From: Lithodes maja | Taxonomy: Eukaryota > Arthropoda > Malacostraca > Decapoda > Lithodidae | Assembly: GCA_037953745.1 (NCBI GenBank) | Contig: JBAKBP010000204.1 | Coordinates: 287,928 to 351,927, forward strand | Length of the DNA stretch: 64,000 nucleotides | Reading direction: 5' to 3' | Shown: piece after piece, positions 22,148 through 32,229 of the stretch | Layout: each line of letters begins with the position of its first letter | Position numbering within the stretch: the first letter of the stretch is position 1 | Made by a program: the position numbers and the translations under genes | Notes under the pieces: model-generated | Databases searched by the model: none | Told to the model about the DNA's origin: nothing | Seen by the model: only the letters and a program-made list of their open reading frames with translations

Positions 22148-24480
22148 GCAATACATACATAAAACATACATAACATTTTAAGACTTGAGTGTTCCACACA
22201 TACGTGCAGTTTCAGTCTCTTGTCCTAATGGTGGTGTTCCAGGCAACCCTGTTAAGAGCTGCTTCATTTGTCAAGTTCTTGGATTTGAGATCGGCACGAA
22301 TAGTCTGATCCCAGGTCTTCCTCGGTCCACCCCTTGGTGCAGCTCCCTCCACAATCACAGACCTGCATTTTTTCACCCAATTTTGTTCATCCATTCTCTC
22401 CACATGTCCATACCATCCCAGTCTACTTGTACGCATCACCTCGCTAATACTCTTTAGACCTAAACGTCTCCTCAGCTCAACATTTGTTATTCTATCCTGT
22501 AGCTTGGCCCCACACATCCATCTCACCATTCTCATCTCATTACGTTCCATTCTGCTGACATCCTCTACTTTAACGGCCCATGTTTCTGAGGCATACGTCA
22601 TTGCACTTCTAACACATGAGGCATACACCTTTCCCTTCAAGGGGAGAGGCATTCTTTTCATGGTCAGGATTGGCAGCAGTTCTCTGAACTTCCACCCAGC
22701 CACATCTAATTCTAGCAACAGTGGCAGCCTCTGCCCCACCACCGGTAGAGATGGTATCTCCTAGGTAACAAAACTTGTTCACCAGCTCCAATGACTCATT
22801 TCCAAAATTCACACCCACAGGATTATCACTTAACACAAGCTCGCCTTTGCACACTACGCACTCAAATTTCTCTATTTCTGACTTATTATTCGGCAGGGGT
22901 CCTTTTATTCTACTACAGCGCTTACTCCCATGGTGTACCCAACATCGACAGATGCTACATTGAATCGAGTTAACACCCACACCCTTTCCACACACTGCAC
23001 ATAGGTTAGCACCGCTCTTTTCCACATTGCCTCGTCTCAATCTACAATGCATAACCTTGGTTTTGTTAATATTGACTCTTAAACCCTTGCTCGCCATGCC
23101 CTCTCTCCATTCTCTGAATTTGGCCTCCGCATCTTGCATACTGTCAGCTATTAGGACTAAATCGTCTGCATAAAACAGTTCTAACGGGAGTCCGCCTTTA
23201 AAAACTCTAGACAGTGCCTCCAAGACCATAATAAAGAGGAGGGGGCTTAACACTGAACCCTGATGGACTCCAACACTGACTGCGAACTCATCACTCAGTA
23301 CACCCTTCACCCTCACCGCACTTCGCGAATCCTCATACATCTTCATTATCACACGCACCAGCCACTCTTCCACACCAAGTTTCCTCGTAGCCCACTGCAC
23401 AACATCTCTAGGCACCCTATCAAAGGCCTTCTCCAGGTCTACAAACACAAAGTAAAGATCCCTGCCTTTTAGTAAGTATCTTTCCTGTATCTGCCTGACT
23501 ATGAAGATAGCATCGGTTGTACCCCGTCCTGGCATAAAACCAAACTGCATATCATCAATGGAGATGCTTTGCCTGATCAAACCCTCAAAGACTCTCTCAC
23601 AGACCTTCATGATTTGGTCAAGCATTTTCAGGCCCCTATAATTTCTTCTATCTAGCACATCCCCTTTTCCTTTGTATATATTTACGATTACACTTTTGAG
23701 CCAATCCTCTGGGATTTTCTCATCTTTAATAATGGTGTTTATCAACTCGGTGACTAAGTTGACACCAGTCTCCCCTGAGGCTTTTTATCATCTCAGCGAC
23801 AATATCCGAGCACCCTGGAGCTTTACCGTCCTTCATTTTATTGATTGCGTCGCTCACTACAGCTGGTGCTATCAAAGCAGGGAGTCCAGATATTGGTTTA
23901 TCGATACGAAGCTGTTCCTTATCCCATTCAAACTCTACATTTAGCAATCGTTCATAGTGTGCCTTCCATGCTTCTCTGATTTCATGTTCTGCATACACGA
24001 TCTTCCCATTATCGTTTCTAACACACTGTTCACCTATAATATCCCTACTGTCATTTTTAACTCGCCTAGCTAGGTTGAAGATCCCATTGGGATTGTCAGT
24101 GTTACACACTTGTTCGAGGACCAGGTCCTTAATGCCTTTTTTCGCATTGTAAATAACTATTTTGGCAGTTCGTTTAGCTGCCTGGTATTCCTCCTTGCTA
24201 CCTCCCTTCTTCCATGCTTTGAAGCATCTCCTTTTCTCTTTCACAGCATGTTCTACCTCATCGTTCCACCACCAGGAGGTCTTATTCCTGGGGTGACCCT
24301 TTGTTTTCCCACAGACTTTGTCAGTGGCAGCGATAAGGCTATGCTTAAGAAAGTTCCATTGACTATTTATATCGTTAGGCACCCTTCCTTATTTCTATTA
24401 ATTTCCTCCAGTTCACTATGAAACCTATCCCTAACTTCCTTGTTCTTCAGCAGCCACACTTTCCTTTTGGGTATAACATA
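22148..24480 (-). pseudogene. LINE reverse transcriptase with embedded PHD-like finger
   Basis: Minus strand. A linker at 24450-23750 (TSWWWNDEVEHAVKEKRRCF, DGKAPGCSDIVAEMIKS) is followed by the RT at 23745-23080. RT motifs: NYRGLKMLDQIMKV, FGFMPGRGTTDAIFIVRQ, FVDLEKAFDRVPRDVV, SVGVHQGSVLSPLLF and the catalytic LELFYADDLVLIADS. After NKTKVMHCR comes a finger at about 23005-22835: CAVCGKGVGVNSIQCSICRC, then WVHHGSKRC, then FECVVCKG. The C-terminal part follows, with YLGDTIS and SRLGWYGHVERMDEQNWVKK. Frameshifts lie near 23740 and 22640-22740. The endonuclease is missing. The 3' tail at 22148-22175 is (CATA)n-like. PHD folds bind histone tails; a role in targeting is a guess. Confidence 0.82.
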
Positions 24481-24613
24481 AGTGTATAGTCTCGCGGTAG
24501 CACAAATGGCGCTTGAGAGTGAATGATAGTTGTGATGAGTTTCCAAGGTACATAACTACCAGCCAATCACGGTAATTCTTGATCATACTTATGGGCTGAG
24601 AATTTACTGTTAA

Positions 24614-24963
24614 GGGGGGATGGTTCACTTTTTGCATGTATTCATAATTTTTCTAGTTTCCTCCCTAGACCTCCATCAAATTTAAAAAAACATCCATTAG
24701 ATCCCCTTTCTAGATTAATTTGTACATTTTTCGGTAGAAAAATGTCCCAGCCAAAGGCCGGTTCTTCCGACGTTACAGGCTCACTTTTGTTCGCCAGGGA
24801 AAAAATCGACACCTAAATAGCACGAAAGGTCTAAATATGTTCTACGAAATGGGGCGAATGGTGTTAAAATCATCAAAATAATGGGCCAGATGTCTTAAAA
24901 TCTCAAAACTAATGGGGCTAAACACGAGGGTGAAAGTTGTCCAGAAAACTGGCCCATGTCCCC
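24614..24963. mobile_element. TTAA element, family E copy 2
   Basis: TTAA at 24610-24613 and 24964-24967. 350 bp, reverse orientation relative to copy 1. It carries an unfilled version of the hAT target (CTAAATATGTTCTACGAAAT). Confidence 0.8.
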
Positions 24964-25023
24964 TTAATTTGAATAGAGTGCTGTATAGTAATTGTTGTTG
25001 TTGTTGTTGTTGTTGTTCCCCAG

Positions 25024-25429
25024 CAGGGTGTCAATGGAAAGCCGAGTCCATTATTTGCAGTCAATATTTTTGTATAAAGCCGGTATCACACGAGAGCTTT
25101 ATCCCTCAACATTTTTGCTCAACACTGGTCTGGCAGCTTATGAGGTCAACATTTTAACTATTTCGGTTACGTAAATTCATCTATCACCAGTCTAGTTTCC
25201 GATACCAATGCAAATTATTCCAGAAATGTTGCCAGAAAAATGTTGATTATCGAATATTGACTATAAAAGCTCTCGGCTTAAGTATAGCTAAAATAATGGT
25301 TTATAGTTCAAATTGTGTCTTTAGAAGTTATAAAATGGCCAAAAACAATGATATTTCACGTTAATTTTCCTGTATCCTTCTCATATGCATTCAAGTCTTC
25401 AAACAAAATTGCTCCGGTTTGACACCCTG
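25024..25429. mobile_element. hAT-type miniature element V, copy 1
   Basis: Ends CAGGGTGTCAA and TTTGACACCCTG. Flanking 8-mers are TTCCCCAG and TTCCTCCG (two differences). It shares AAAATTGCTCC/TTTGAAGAC blocks with copy 2 at 60117-60497. It contains H element copy 1. Confidence 0.75.
25079..25277. mobile_element. TTAA-type element, family H copy 1
   Basis: Starts GCCGGTATCACACGAGAGC. The right end has lost part of the repeat (CTCTCGGC). Flanks TAAA (25075-25078) and TTAA (25278-25281). Copies at 26608 and 34741 have complete 16-bp inverted ends. Confidence 0.7.
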
Positions 25430-25523
25430 TTCCTCCGGCTGTCTGACCGAACAGCCCCACGGTTCCGAGCGCCCCCACAGAACCCTCCCTGCTTTACCAG
25501 TAAGAATGCCCAGGTGATATAGT

Positions 25524-25745
25524 AATTGGCCACTTGCAAGTTTCAGGCTATAAGGAAGTTGGAGCCGTAAACATCGACATTAAACAGAAATGCAATAATA
25601 ATGTACGTCTCTGATGTATAAATGGCATATTGCATTGAGTTTTATGTATTTATATATGTACTACGACCGTATTTTAGCTGTAAATTAAAATATCGGTCTA
25701 CAGCTCCAACTTCCTTATAGAACGAAACTCGCAAGTGGTCAATTG
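25524..25745. mobile_element. Miniature inverted-repeat element, family G copy 1
   Basis: About 40-bp inverted ends: ATTGGCCACTTGCAAGTTTC, continuing to GGCTATAAGGAAGTTGGAGC, against the complement at 25700-25745. Copy 2 at 39632-39856. Its right end lies 12 nt before the WDR44 exon at 25758, so it forms the 3' end of that intron. Confidence 0.8.
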
Positions 25746-25757
25746 TATGTGTTGCAG

Positions 25758-25974
25758 GTTTATGTGCAGGTGATGTTGGCATAGTGACCATGTCCCCGGA
25801 GCCCGACCTAGTAGCCAGCACCAAGAGTAGTTCCGGTAGTGATAAGTCCAACAGTCTACCTCGCCCCGTCCAGGACCCATCCTCCGACCTGCCTCTCAGA
25901 GGACTACCACCGCTGCAGATATTCTCTAAGGACGCACAACATTTGGAGACTTCTTCGGTCCCTCCCCAGCCACT
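25758..25974 (+). CDS. WDR44: WDR44 orthologue, exon segment 2
   Basis: A 217-nt exon, phase 1 to phase 2. It encodes CAGDVGIVTMSPEPDLVAST then a Ser-rich and Pro-rich stretch ending SVPPQPL. The PEPDLVAST motif matches the PEPDIVAST element that precedes the proline-rich part of animal WDR44, the Rab11 effector involved in endosome/tubule traffic. The donor is ACT|GTATGT. Two acceptors 12 nt apart are possible (GTTGCAG at 25757 and TATGTGCAG at 25769) and both keep frame, so four residues may be optional. The acceptor lacks a good pyrimidine tract because a miniature element ends 12 nt upstream. Confidence 0.85.
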
Positions 25975-25977
25975 GTA

Positions 25978-25982
25978 TGTTG

Positions 25983-26029
<47 letters not shown>

Positions 26030-26100
26030 TATTTATATATTTATTTATTTATTTATTTATTTATTTGTTTATTTTTTTTTATTTTTTTAGTAAGCGTTAT
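25978..26100. repeat. (ATT)n and (TTTA)n microsatellite
   Basis: A TTATTATTATT run followed by TTTATTTATTTA and a T run, beginning directly after the donor site of exon 2. From 26150 to 26215 there is an antisense piece of family F (TTTGCAAGTTTTACATTTTA). Confidence 0.9.
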
Positions 26101-26399
26101 TTCCACAGCGATTTTGATAAGTTATTTTACCTTTATCTTGTATCGTTCCAGTTTTGGTTTGTTTAGTTTGCAAGTTTTACATTTTAATTGTACCAGAATT
26201 TTAATAATTTTAATAATTATATGAGAATATGTAAATACTGTACAGGTATCTTATAGTTTTTATTGTATGTTATTTTTTGTCAATGACTATGTATCTATCT
26301 ATCTCTGACTAAGCTTATAGTTTTTATTATATGTTATTTTTTGTCAATAACTATGTATCTATCTCTCTCTGACTGTGTGTGTGATGTTCTGATTAACAG

Positions 26400-26598
26400 G
26401 AGGAGTCAAAGTGGTGAGGTTGATGTTGGTAGAGTCGGTGTTCGTCTATATCACCCGTTACCCCAAGTGATCCCCGTAGCTGCCATCATCCAACCACCAC
26501 CACAACAACCACCACCACCACCACTACCACCACCACCACCAGCCGTACCTGTTGCTCCACCCAGAAAACGACGGAGACAAAGACAGAACACGGATGAT
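26400..26598 (+). CDS. WDR44: WDR44 orthologue, exon segment 3 (proline-rich)
   Basis: A 199-nt exon whose first base completes the Leu codon of exon 2. It runs RSQSGEVDVGRVGVRLYHPL, then VIPVAAII, then a polyproline stretch encoded by CCA/CCC repeats, then PPRKRRRQRQNTDD. In WDR44 family proteins a proline-rich segment followed by PPRKRK occurs at the same place after PEPD(I/L)VAST; it is a docking segment for SH3-type partners such as GRAF proteins. Acceptor GATTAACAG, donor GAT|GTGAGT. The donor is immediately followed by TTAA and a miniature element. Confidence 0.88.
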
Positions 26599-26607
26599 GT
26601 GAGTTAA

Positions 26608-26826
26608 GCCGGTATCACACAAGTGCTTTTTCACACAACATTTATCCTCAACACTGGTCTGGCAGCTTATGAGGTCAACATTTAATATTTTGCTGTCACC
26701 TAAATTCATCTACAGTACAGTACTATCAGTCTAGTTTCCAATACCAGTGCAAAATATTCCAGAAACTTTGGCAGAAAAATGTTGATCATGGAATGTTAAC
26801 TATAAAAGCTCTCGTGTGATACCGGC
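26608..26826. mobile_element. TTAA element, family H copy 2, in the donor of WDR44 exon 3
   Basis: TTAA at 26604-26607 and 26827-26830. 16-bp inverted ends GCCGGTATCACACAAG and the complement CTCGTGTGATACCGGC. The first T of the left TTAA is intron position +6, so the donor GTGAGT survives because of the duplication. A related half-element (GGGTATCGCATGAGAAC) follows at 26835. Confidence 0.88.
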
Positions 26827-26965
26827 TTAAATAGGGTATCGCATGAGAACTTTATTCATACATTTTTGATGGCTATAATTTTTCCAACAACATTTCTGGG
26901 TATTGCTACGGTACTGGAGATTATGCAACAGATGATTAATATAAGTGACAGAATTGTTTTAAAAG

Positions 26966-27497
26966 TTGTTGTTGTTGTTCCCCAGGCTGCCTGGCCGAAC
27001 AGCCCCAAGGTCTCGAGCAAGGCCAAGGCCACAAACGAGCGCCCCCACAAAATCCCTCCTGCCTACCACTAACAAAGCCCGGGTAACCGAAGCCACTCCA
27101 AGGCAGGGAGCTGAGGAGGGTGCGGAAACGCCCGGGAAACCAAAGCCCCACCCAAGGCCCCGTGCCCCTCAGCAATTATGAAGGGAAAGTTGAGGGGCAA
27201 GGGAAAAATGTGACGCTTTGGCTCCCAATCTGCCAACTTCTAGGTTGGCAGTAGGGAGGTCAATCCACGGAAAAGATGCCGCCACTTGAGATCTAGAAGA
27301 TATATAAGTAAAAGGAACAGTCATAGTAAGCTATGGGTATGGCAGAGATAGCTCAGTTCTCACTCGGATAGACCAGCCCATCACCACATGACTAGAACCC
27401 AATCCTCTCAGCATCAGCTAGGAAAGGCCCTAGAAAGCCGCCTTTGGCGGGGGGATAGCTCCCCTATTTCAACTCCTTTCGGGGTTGGGCACCCGCC
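26966..27497 (-). mobile_element. SINE-CAA copy 2, full length
   Basis: An 11-bp duplication, TGTTTTAAAAG, at 26955-26965 and 27498-27508. 532 bp. The (CAA)n tail is at 26966 and the hairpin head at 27420-27497 (reverse). This is the best copy for defining the family ends. 27510-27995 is AT-rich with no recognised feature. Confidence 0.88.
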
Positions 27498-28040
27498 TGT
27501 TTTAAAAGTTTTACTCATAAGCTGTCAGACCAAACTTGTAAATGAAGTTTGAGGGAAAGAACGTTGATGTGATAACAACTCAAGGCAGTCATATGCCTCT
27601 TACCAACACTTGTTTACATTGATACATCACCTTAACAGATCTAAATATTATACTGTACATAAATAGCCTATTTGCTATCGCAATAGGCCTATATCCTTTT
27701 GATAATACTTTACTACACAATATGACTGATTAGAAGTATCAGATTAGATAGCATCAGTGCTTCGTACACAAAGGAACTAATTATGAAATACCAGTACCGG
27801 AACCGTAACTGGTATTGTGTTGTGTTATTTCTGTACCAGTGTAAGAATGCTGCTACAAGTCTTTAAAATCATATTTATCATTTTTTGTTTCTTTATTTTT
27901 GTTTTTGGTTATTTATTTAATTATTGATACAGTAGTTTTACTATATTTGTTAAAATGGAATCGTCAAACCTTTACAGGTTTTATTATGACTCCTTTTCCT
28001 TAACCCTTTCACGCACGTGTGGACGCGATCGCATCCTTAC

Positions 28041-28246
28041 CCCCTTCTGTACCGGAGATGTCTTTTTAACTGTATTCAGGCTACTAATAGACAATTTTAT
28101 TCCTTTTAAAAAGGGCCTCCAACAAATAACAGGCTTCGAACTATCTCAGTTAACCCTTATTACTACCACAGATCCTTCTTAAGCTGCAAAAAATCATCTA
28201 AATATAGCTAGAATAAAATTTAATAGACACTGCGGTACAGAAGGGG
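28041..28246. mobile_element. TTAA element, family B copy 1
   Basis: Inverted ends CCCCTTCTGTACCG and CGGTACAGAAGGGG. Flanks TTAC (28037-28040, mutated) and TTAA (28247-28250). Body with AATAGACAATTTTATTC as in copy 2 at 40073. Confidence 0.82.
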
Positions 28247-28250
28247 TTAA

Positions 28251-28875
28251 CCTAACAAGTGCGCATGGGGATAATTGAAAACGTCCCCCTGTGCTGACGT
28301 ATTTGAGGTGTTTCCGTCACTAAAATATTCATTGTACCATTAATAGCATTAATAATTATCCATATGCGCCTATTATGGGTTGATTATAAAGGTATTAACC
28401 TGAAACAACAATAAAACGAGTGAAAACAGCGTTTGGATGGTCAAAATCGGAGATATAGCCCGCGAGTTGTATAATGTATGGGTGAGGCAAACTGCTTTCC
28501 CGCCAATTTCCCCCAAGGCCACTGAGACACAGTCGATCGATACTCTCTCTCTCTCTCTTGCACTCGCTTGCCATCAGTGATGACAACACCCTGCTTGCAA
28601 CTCGCTAATGTTAGCACGAAAATATACCTCAGAATAAGGGAATAATAGGGAAAATAGGTGATAACTGAAGGAGAGGAGGAAAGTGGGGAAGGAGGGGAGG
28701 TAGAGGACTGAGATTTTGCATGGCCCAGGGGCCAAAAAAAAAAAAAAAAAAAAAAATATAAAAAAAAAAAAAAAATTTGTCGATGTCAAAAGTTGATTTT
28801 TTATTTTACTTACTCTCAAGAGTCTTCCCGCAGTCCGCCGGGGGAACTCTTAAGAGTCTCCCCGCAGCTCCCGGG
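28251..28875. mobile_element. TTAA element, family D copy 3
   Basis: TTAA at 28247-28250 and 28876-28879. Reverse orientation to copy 2: starts CCTAACAAGTGCGCATGG and ends GCAGCTCCCGGG. 625 bp with poly-A. Confidence 0.85.
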
Positions 28876-29086
28876 TTAAGGGATACTTTAAACCTTTGTG
28901 ACCATCAGGGGCGTTTAGAAACCTTTAGTTTAATTACCTCAACCTCTGCAGTTGTCTTTGAGCGAGTTGTGGGCAGAAAACTAATTTTTGAGAGGTAATT
29001 ATGAGAGATGAGAACTCTATTTCTGAATACTAAACAGCAACCCCCGGACCTGAAAGGGTTAATATATCTGTACTTGTGTTGAACAG

Positions 29087-29212
29087 GATACAGCGAGTGT
29101 GTCGTCCCTCCCCTCCCCCGCCCTGACCATCTCTACAGTGGATGCCATCAGTATCGGTCAGTGTTTAGACCTGCGCCAGGCCATCCGGGGAGATTACCTT
29201 GTCAAGCCTCAG
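29087..29212 (+). CDS. WDR44: WDR44 orthologue, exon segment 4
   Basis: A 126-nt exon, phase 0 to 0: DTASVSSLPSPALTISTVDA then ISIGQCLDLRQAIRGDYLVKPQ. Acceptor GTTGAACAG, donor CAG|GTAAGT (strong). I do not recognise a named domain. It lies between the proline-rich and the conserved pre-WD40 segments, within the region that in mammals contributes to Rab11 binding (approximate). The acceptor lacks a long pyrimidine run, since a miniature element ends 24 nt upstream. Confidence 0.82.
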
Positions 29213-29503
29213 GTAAGTCGGCTTTTACTTTGATTTATTTACTATTTTTATATATATACAGAATACTGTATATATATTTATTATTATTATTGTTATTTTA
29301 TTTTTTATTTTTGTTTACTATTAAAGTGTCTGAACATTACATTAAGGTGGTTGAGAGTATAGCCCCAGGTGCCAGTAAGGATAGACAGCCCTGTAGTTGG
29401 GAGCTCCTAACACTTTGATATGGTTCCTGGAGGTGATTAAGTGGTGCTGAAGCAGGGGAATCCTACATAGGTGCTAGGTTCCAGTTGGGGATTATTACCC
29501 TCT

Positions 29504-30718
29504 GTTGTTGTTGTTCCCCAGGCTGTCTGACCGAAAAAGCCCAGGGTCCCGAGCAAGGCCATAACCAAGCGCCCCCACAGAACCCTCCCAGAACCCTCCC
29601 AGCTTCACCACTAAAAGAAACATCAGGTGACCGAAGCCGCTCCCAGGCGATGGACTGAGGAGGGTGTGGAAACGCCCGGGACACTGAAGCCCCAACCAAA
29701 GCCCTGTGCCCCTTAACCCGGTGAGACCCAGCGTCGCACGTGATGCGTCGGCAGTGTTTGATCACCAACTCCCAGCGACGCATCACGTGCGTCCGACATA
29801 TAAAAAACACTTACGTGGCTCGTAAGGTAGGAAATGGCGGGAGAATAGGAGGGGGAGGTGCCGTAGTGTGTGTGGGAGCCGGGCCGGTAGGTGTGAGCGG
29901 GCCGAGACAGCCGCGCGGCTGGTGGTGGTGGGCTTAGTGGGGATACTTTACACCCTTAGTTCACCGCCACTTTGAACCTTCATTACTCCGGTCGTATGGG
30001 AGCTAGAGGCTTGAGATTTATGTGAGACACTCCTTAGGATGTATGCCGTACAATGCCATACTCAGTTTTCACCCTAGTGCTTCCGGGCGGGTGGTCATGC
30101 GGGGGAGACGAACTTTCGACCCCCCCCCCCCCCCCAAATGACCGAGGTGAGTATTTTTTTTTATTTTGTTCTTCATTTCTCACCATTCTCTTCCATTTTG
30201 GCTCAACAAATTTTTTTGAGGCTCCCCCCCCCCCCCCCCCCAAAAAAATATCCGAGGCGATTTTTTTTTTTTTTTTTTTTAAATTTCTCATCCTTGTCTT
30301 CCATTTTAGCAAACAAAAAAAAGAAGTGAAAATGGCTTGGGACTGGGGTGAACAAAATATTATAACTAGCCGGGGCTCAACGGGTTAACAATCATGAAGG
30401 GAAAGTGTGACACTTTCGAAGGGAAAGTGTGACACTTTGGCTCCCAGTCTGCCAACCTTGAGGTTGGCAGTAGAGAGGTCAATCCACAGAAGAGACGCCG
30501 CCACTTGAGATCTAGAAAATATTTAAGCGAAAGGAACAGTCAGAGTAAGCTATGGGTATGGCAGAGAATGCTCAACTCTCACTCTGATAGACCAGCTCAT
30601 CACCCAAAAACCCTAGAACCCAATCCTCTCAGCATCAGCTAGGGAAGGCCCTAGAAAGCTGCCTTTGGCGGGGGGATAGCTCCCCTATTTCAACCCCTTT
30701 CGGGGTTGGGCACCCGCC
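29504..30718 (-). mobile_element. SINE-CAA copy 3, split by family K
   Basis: An 11-bp duplication, TATTACCCTCT, at 29493-29503 and 30719-30729. (TTG)n border at 29504 and hairpin head to 30718. A TTAA element interrupts it at 29717-30384. 29220-29300 holds AT-rich microsatellite. Confidence 0.88.
29717..30384. mobile_element. TTAA element, family K, with 16-bp internal palindrome
   Basis: TTAA at 29713-29716 and 30385-30388. Ends CCCGGTGAGACCC and the complement CCCGTTGAGCCCC. Near the left end CGCACGTGATGCGTCG (from 29733) pairs perfectly with CGACGCATCACGTGCG (from 29774). Long C and T homopolymers lie at 30120-30140 and 30225-30280. Uninterrupted SINE copies read through the site as CCCCTTAACAATTATG (54858). 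Confidence 0.85.
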
Positions 30719-30847
30719 TATTACCCTCTATTTCCACATCCACCTTTATGTGACTAAAGTTCACACATGTAACCAAATTTTTAGATATTTTACGAGTCAG
30801 TGGATTCTATGTTTGTTTTGTTAATTTTGTGTTATGTGTTGATGCAG

Positions 30848-31169
30848 GACTCTGAGCACGCCAAGGCAGTGGGTCCAAGTGCTGAGGAACTGGCCAGACT
30901 GGAGGCTGAAGACACCACCAGCCAGGCATCCACCCCAGAGGTCTCCCGAGCCCCTAGCCGTCTTGCAGCACCAACCTCCACCACCACCACCACCACCACC
31001 ACCAACACCAACACCACCATCACCGCCACTACTACAGTCACCACCACTACCACCACCAACCAACCCACCTCTCACCATCACCTCCACCAACCTCCCTCCA
31101 CCACTACTAGCGGGTCACCCAGTACCCCCGGCACACCTTCCTCCATACCCTCGGACACTCCATCCTCAG
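30848..31169 (+). CDS. WDR44: WDR44 orthologue, exon segment 5 (Thr-rich)
   Basis: A 322-nt exon, phase 0 to 1. It begins DSEHAKAVGPSAEELARLEA, passes through SRAPSRLAAP, then a Thr/Asn-rich run encoded by ACC/ACA triplets, then HHHLHQPPSTTTSGSPS and ends PSDTPSS. Acceptor TTGATGCAG, donor TCAG|GTATCA. The low-complexity centre looks like an expandable coding microsatellite and should be disordered. No catalytic role. Flanking introns are short for this gene (1.6 kb and 0.3 kb). Confidence 0.82.
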
Positions 31170-31259
31170 GTATCAGGAACTACAGTCCATTCTGTTGTCA
31201 AATTCTTTATTTTGAGATCGGACTGTGGAAATAATGCATTGAAGCTTTAGCAAAACAAC

Positions 31260-31480
31260 TACCCGGTAGATACATACATACATGTATGTATGTATGTATG
31301 TACTGTATGTATCTATTTATGTATGTACTGTATGTATCTATTTATCTATATACTGTACTCTGGCAGATACCGGTACTCATTTATTTATTTATTTATTTTT
31401 AATTTTTTATAATTTTTATTTATTTATTTTTTAGGGTGGCCGACTCGAGACAGAGCCATTAATTTAACCCAACCTTTTCC
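31260..31480. repeat. (TGTA)n and (TTTA)n microsatellites plus LINE-tail scrap
   Basis: ATGTATGTATGTATG at 31281-31340, TTTATTTATTTA at 31378-31430, then GGTGGCCGACTCGAGACAG (31436-31455), the reverse complement of the RTE1 3' end motif seen at 8130 and 60030. Confidence 0.75.
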
Positions 31481-31484
31481 ACAG

Positions 31485-31585
31485 AGGTCGGAGCCAGCCC
31501 TGCCTCCAGCAATGAGGGTCAGATGAAGCAGCTCAACTTGATGGTCCGCACTCGCTCCGACTCTGGGAAGGAACTATCAGACGCT
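31485..31585 (+). CDS. WDR44: WDR44 orthologue, exon segment 6 (conserved)
   Basis: A 101-nt exon, phase 1 to 0: EVGASPASSNEGQMKQLNLM then VRTRSDSGKELSDA. The SDSGKELSDA block is the conserved start of the segment just before the WD40 part in WDR44 proteins (the SGRELTD-type motif). With the exon at 51917 it gives an ungapped match in style to the vertebrate protein, which is the main basis for naming the gene. Acceptor CTTTTCCACAG, donor GCT|GTGAGT. Confidence 0.92.
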
Positions 31586-31614
31586 GTGAGTAATACCCAT
31601 TCTCTTTATGTTAA

Positions 31615-31974
31615 GGGGAGGCAGACCGTTTGTTTGTTCTATTAATTCATTTGTTTTTTTAGTTTCCTCCCTAGACCTCAATCAAGCTTAGAAAAACACC
31701 CCCCAGACCCCCCTTCAAGATAAATTTGTACATTTTTCGATAGAAAAATGTTCCAGCCGAAGGCCGGTTCCTCTTAAAATTGCAGGCTCACTATTAGCCT
31801 ACTTGCCAGGAAATAATCGACACCTTAATGACACGAAAGGTCTTATAATTGACAATGAAATGGGGCGAAAGGTGTTAAAATCGCCAAACTAATGGGCCGA
31901 ACGTCTTATAATCTCAAAACTAGTGAGGCTAAACATTCGGGAGAAGAGGGTCCAGAAAAACGGTCTGCCTCCCC
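31615..31974. mobile_element. TTAA element, family E copy 3
   Basis: TTAA at 31611-31614 and 31975-31978. Inverted ends GGGGAGGCAGACCG and CGGTCTGCCTCCCC. 360 bp. It starts 29 nt after the donor of exon 6. Confidence 0.88.
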
Positions 31975-31978
31975 TTAA

Positions 31979-32229
31979 CCCCTTCAGCACCATGACGCCT
32001 ATTTACCTTGGATTCTGGCTATATTCAGACAATTTTATTCAGTTTAAGAAGGACCTCTGTCATTGTTTTCCCCTTCAGCACCATGACGCCTATTTACCTT
32101 GGATTCTGGCTATATTCAGACAATTTTATTCAGTTTAAGAAGGACCTCTGTCATTGTTTTCCCCTTCAGCACCATGACGCCTATTTACCTTGGATTCTGG
32201 CTATATTCAGACAATTTTATGCATTTTAA
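31979..32229. repeat. 91-bp tandem triplication of a B-like element end
   Basis: Units start at 31979, 32070 and 32161 with CCCCTTCAGCACCATGACGC. The first two read identically. The third is cut by family J at TTAA and resumes at 32642 (TTAAGAAGGACTTCTGTCAT). The right side (32940-33000, AACCAGAATACGATAAAAAT) resembles the right half of family B. Confidence 0.85.

Larger units (their letters stand above)
24990..25522 (-). mobile_element. SINE-CAA fragment split by a hAT-type miniature element
   Basis: A (GTT)n run with TTCCCCAG (to 25023) and the continuation GGCTGTCTGACCGAACAGCC (about 25436-25520) are one SINE-CAA tail region. The head is absent. The insert lies at 25024-25429. Confidence 0.7.
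28004..29058. mobile_element. TTAA element, family C copy 3, split by B and D
   Basis: TTAA at 28000-28003 and 29059-29062. Left end CCCTTTCACGCAC, right end ACCTGAAAGGG. The interior between 28040 and 28880 is replaced by B copy 1 and D copy 3 back to back, sharing one TTAA. The right TTAA ends 24 nt before a WDR44 exon. Confidence 0.8.
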
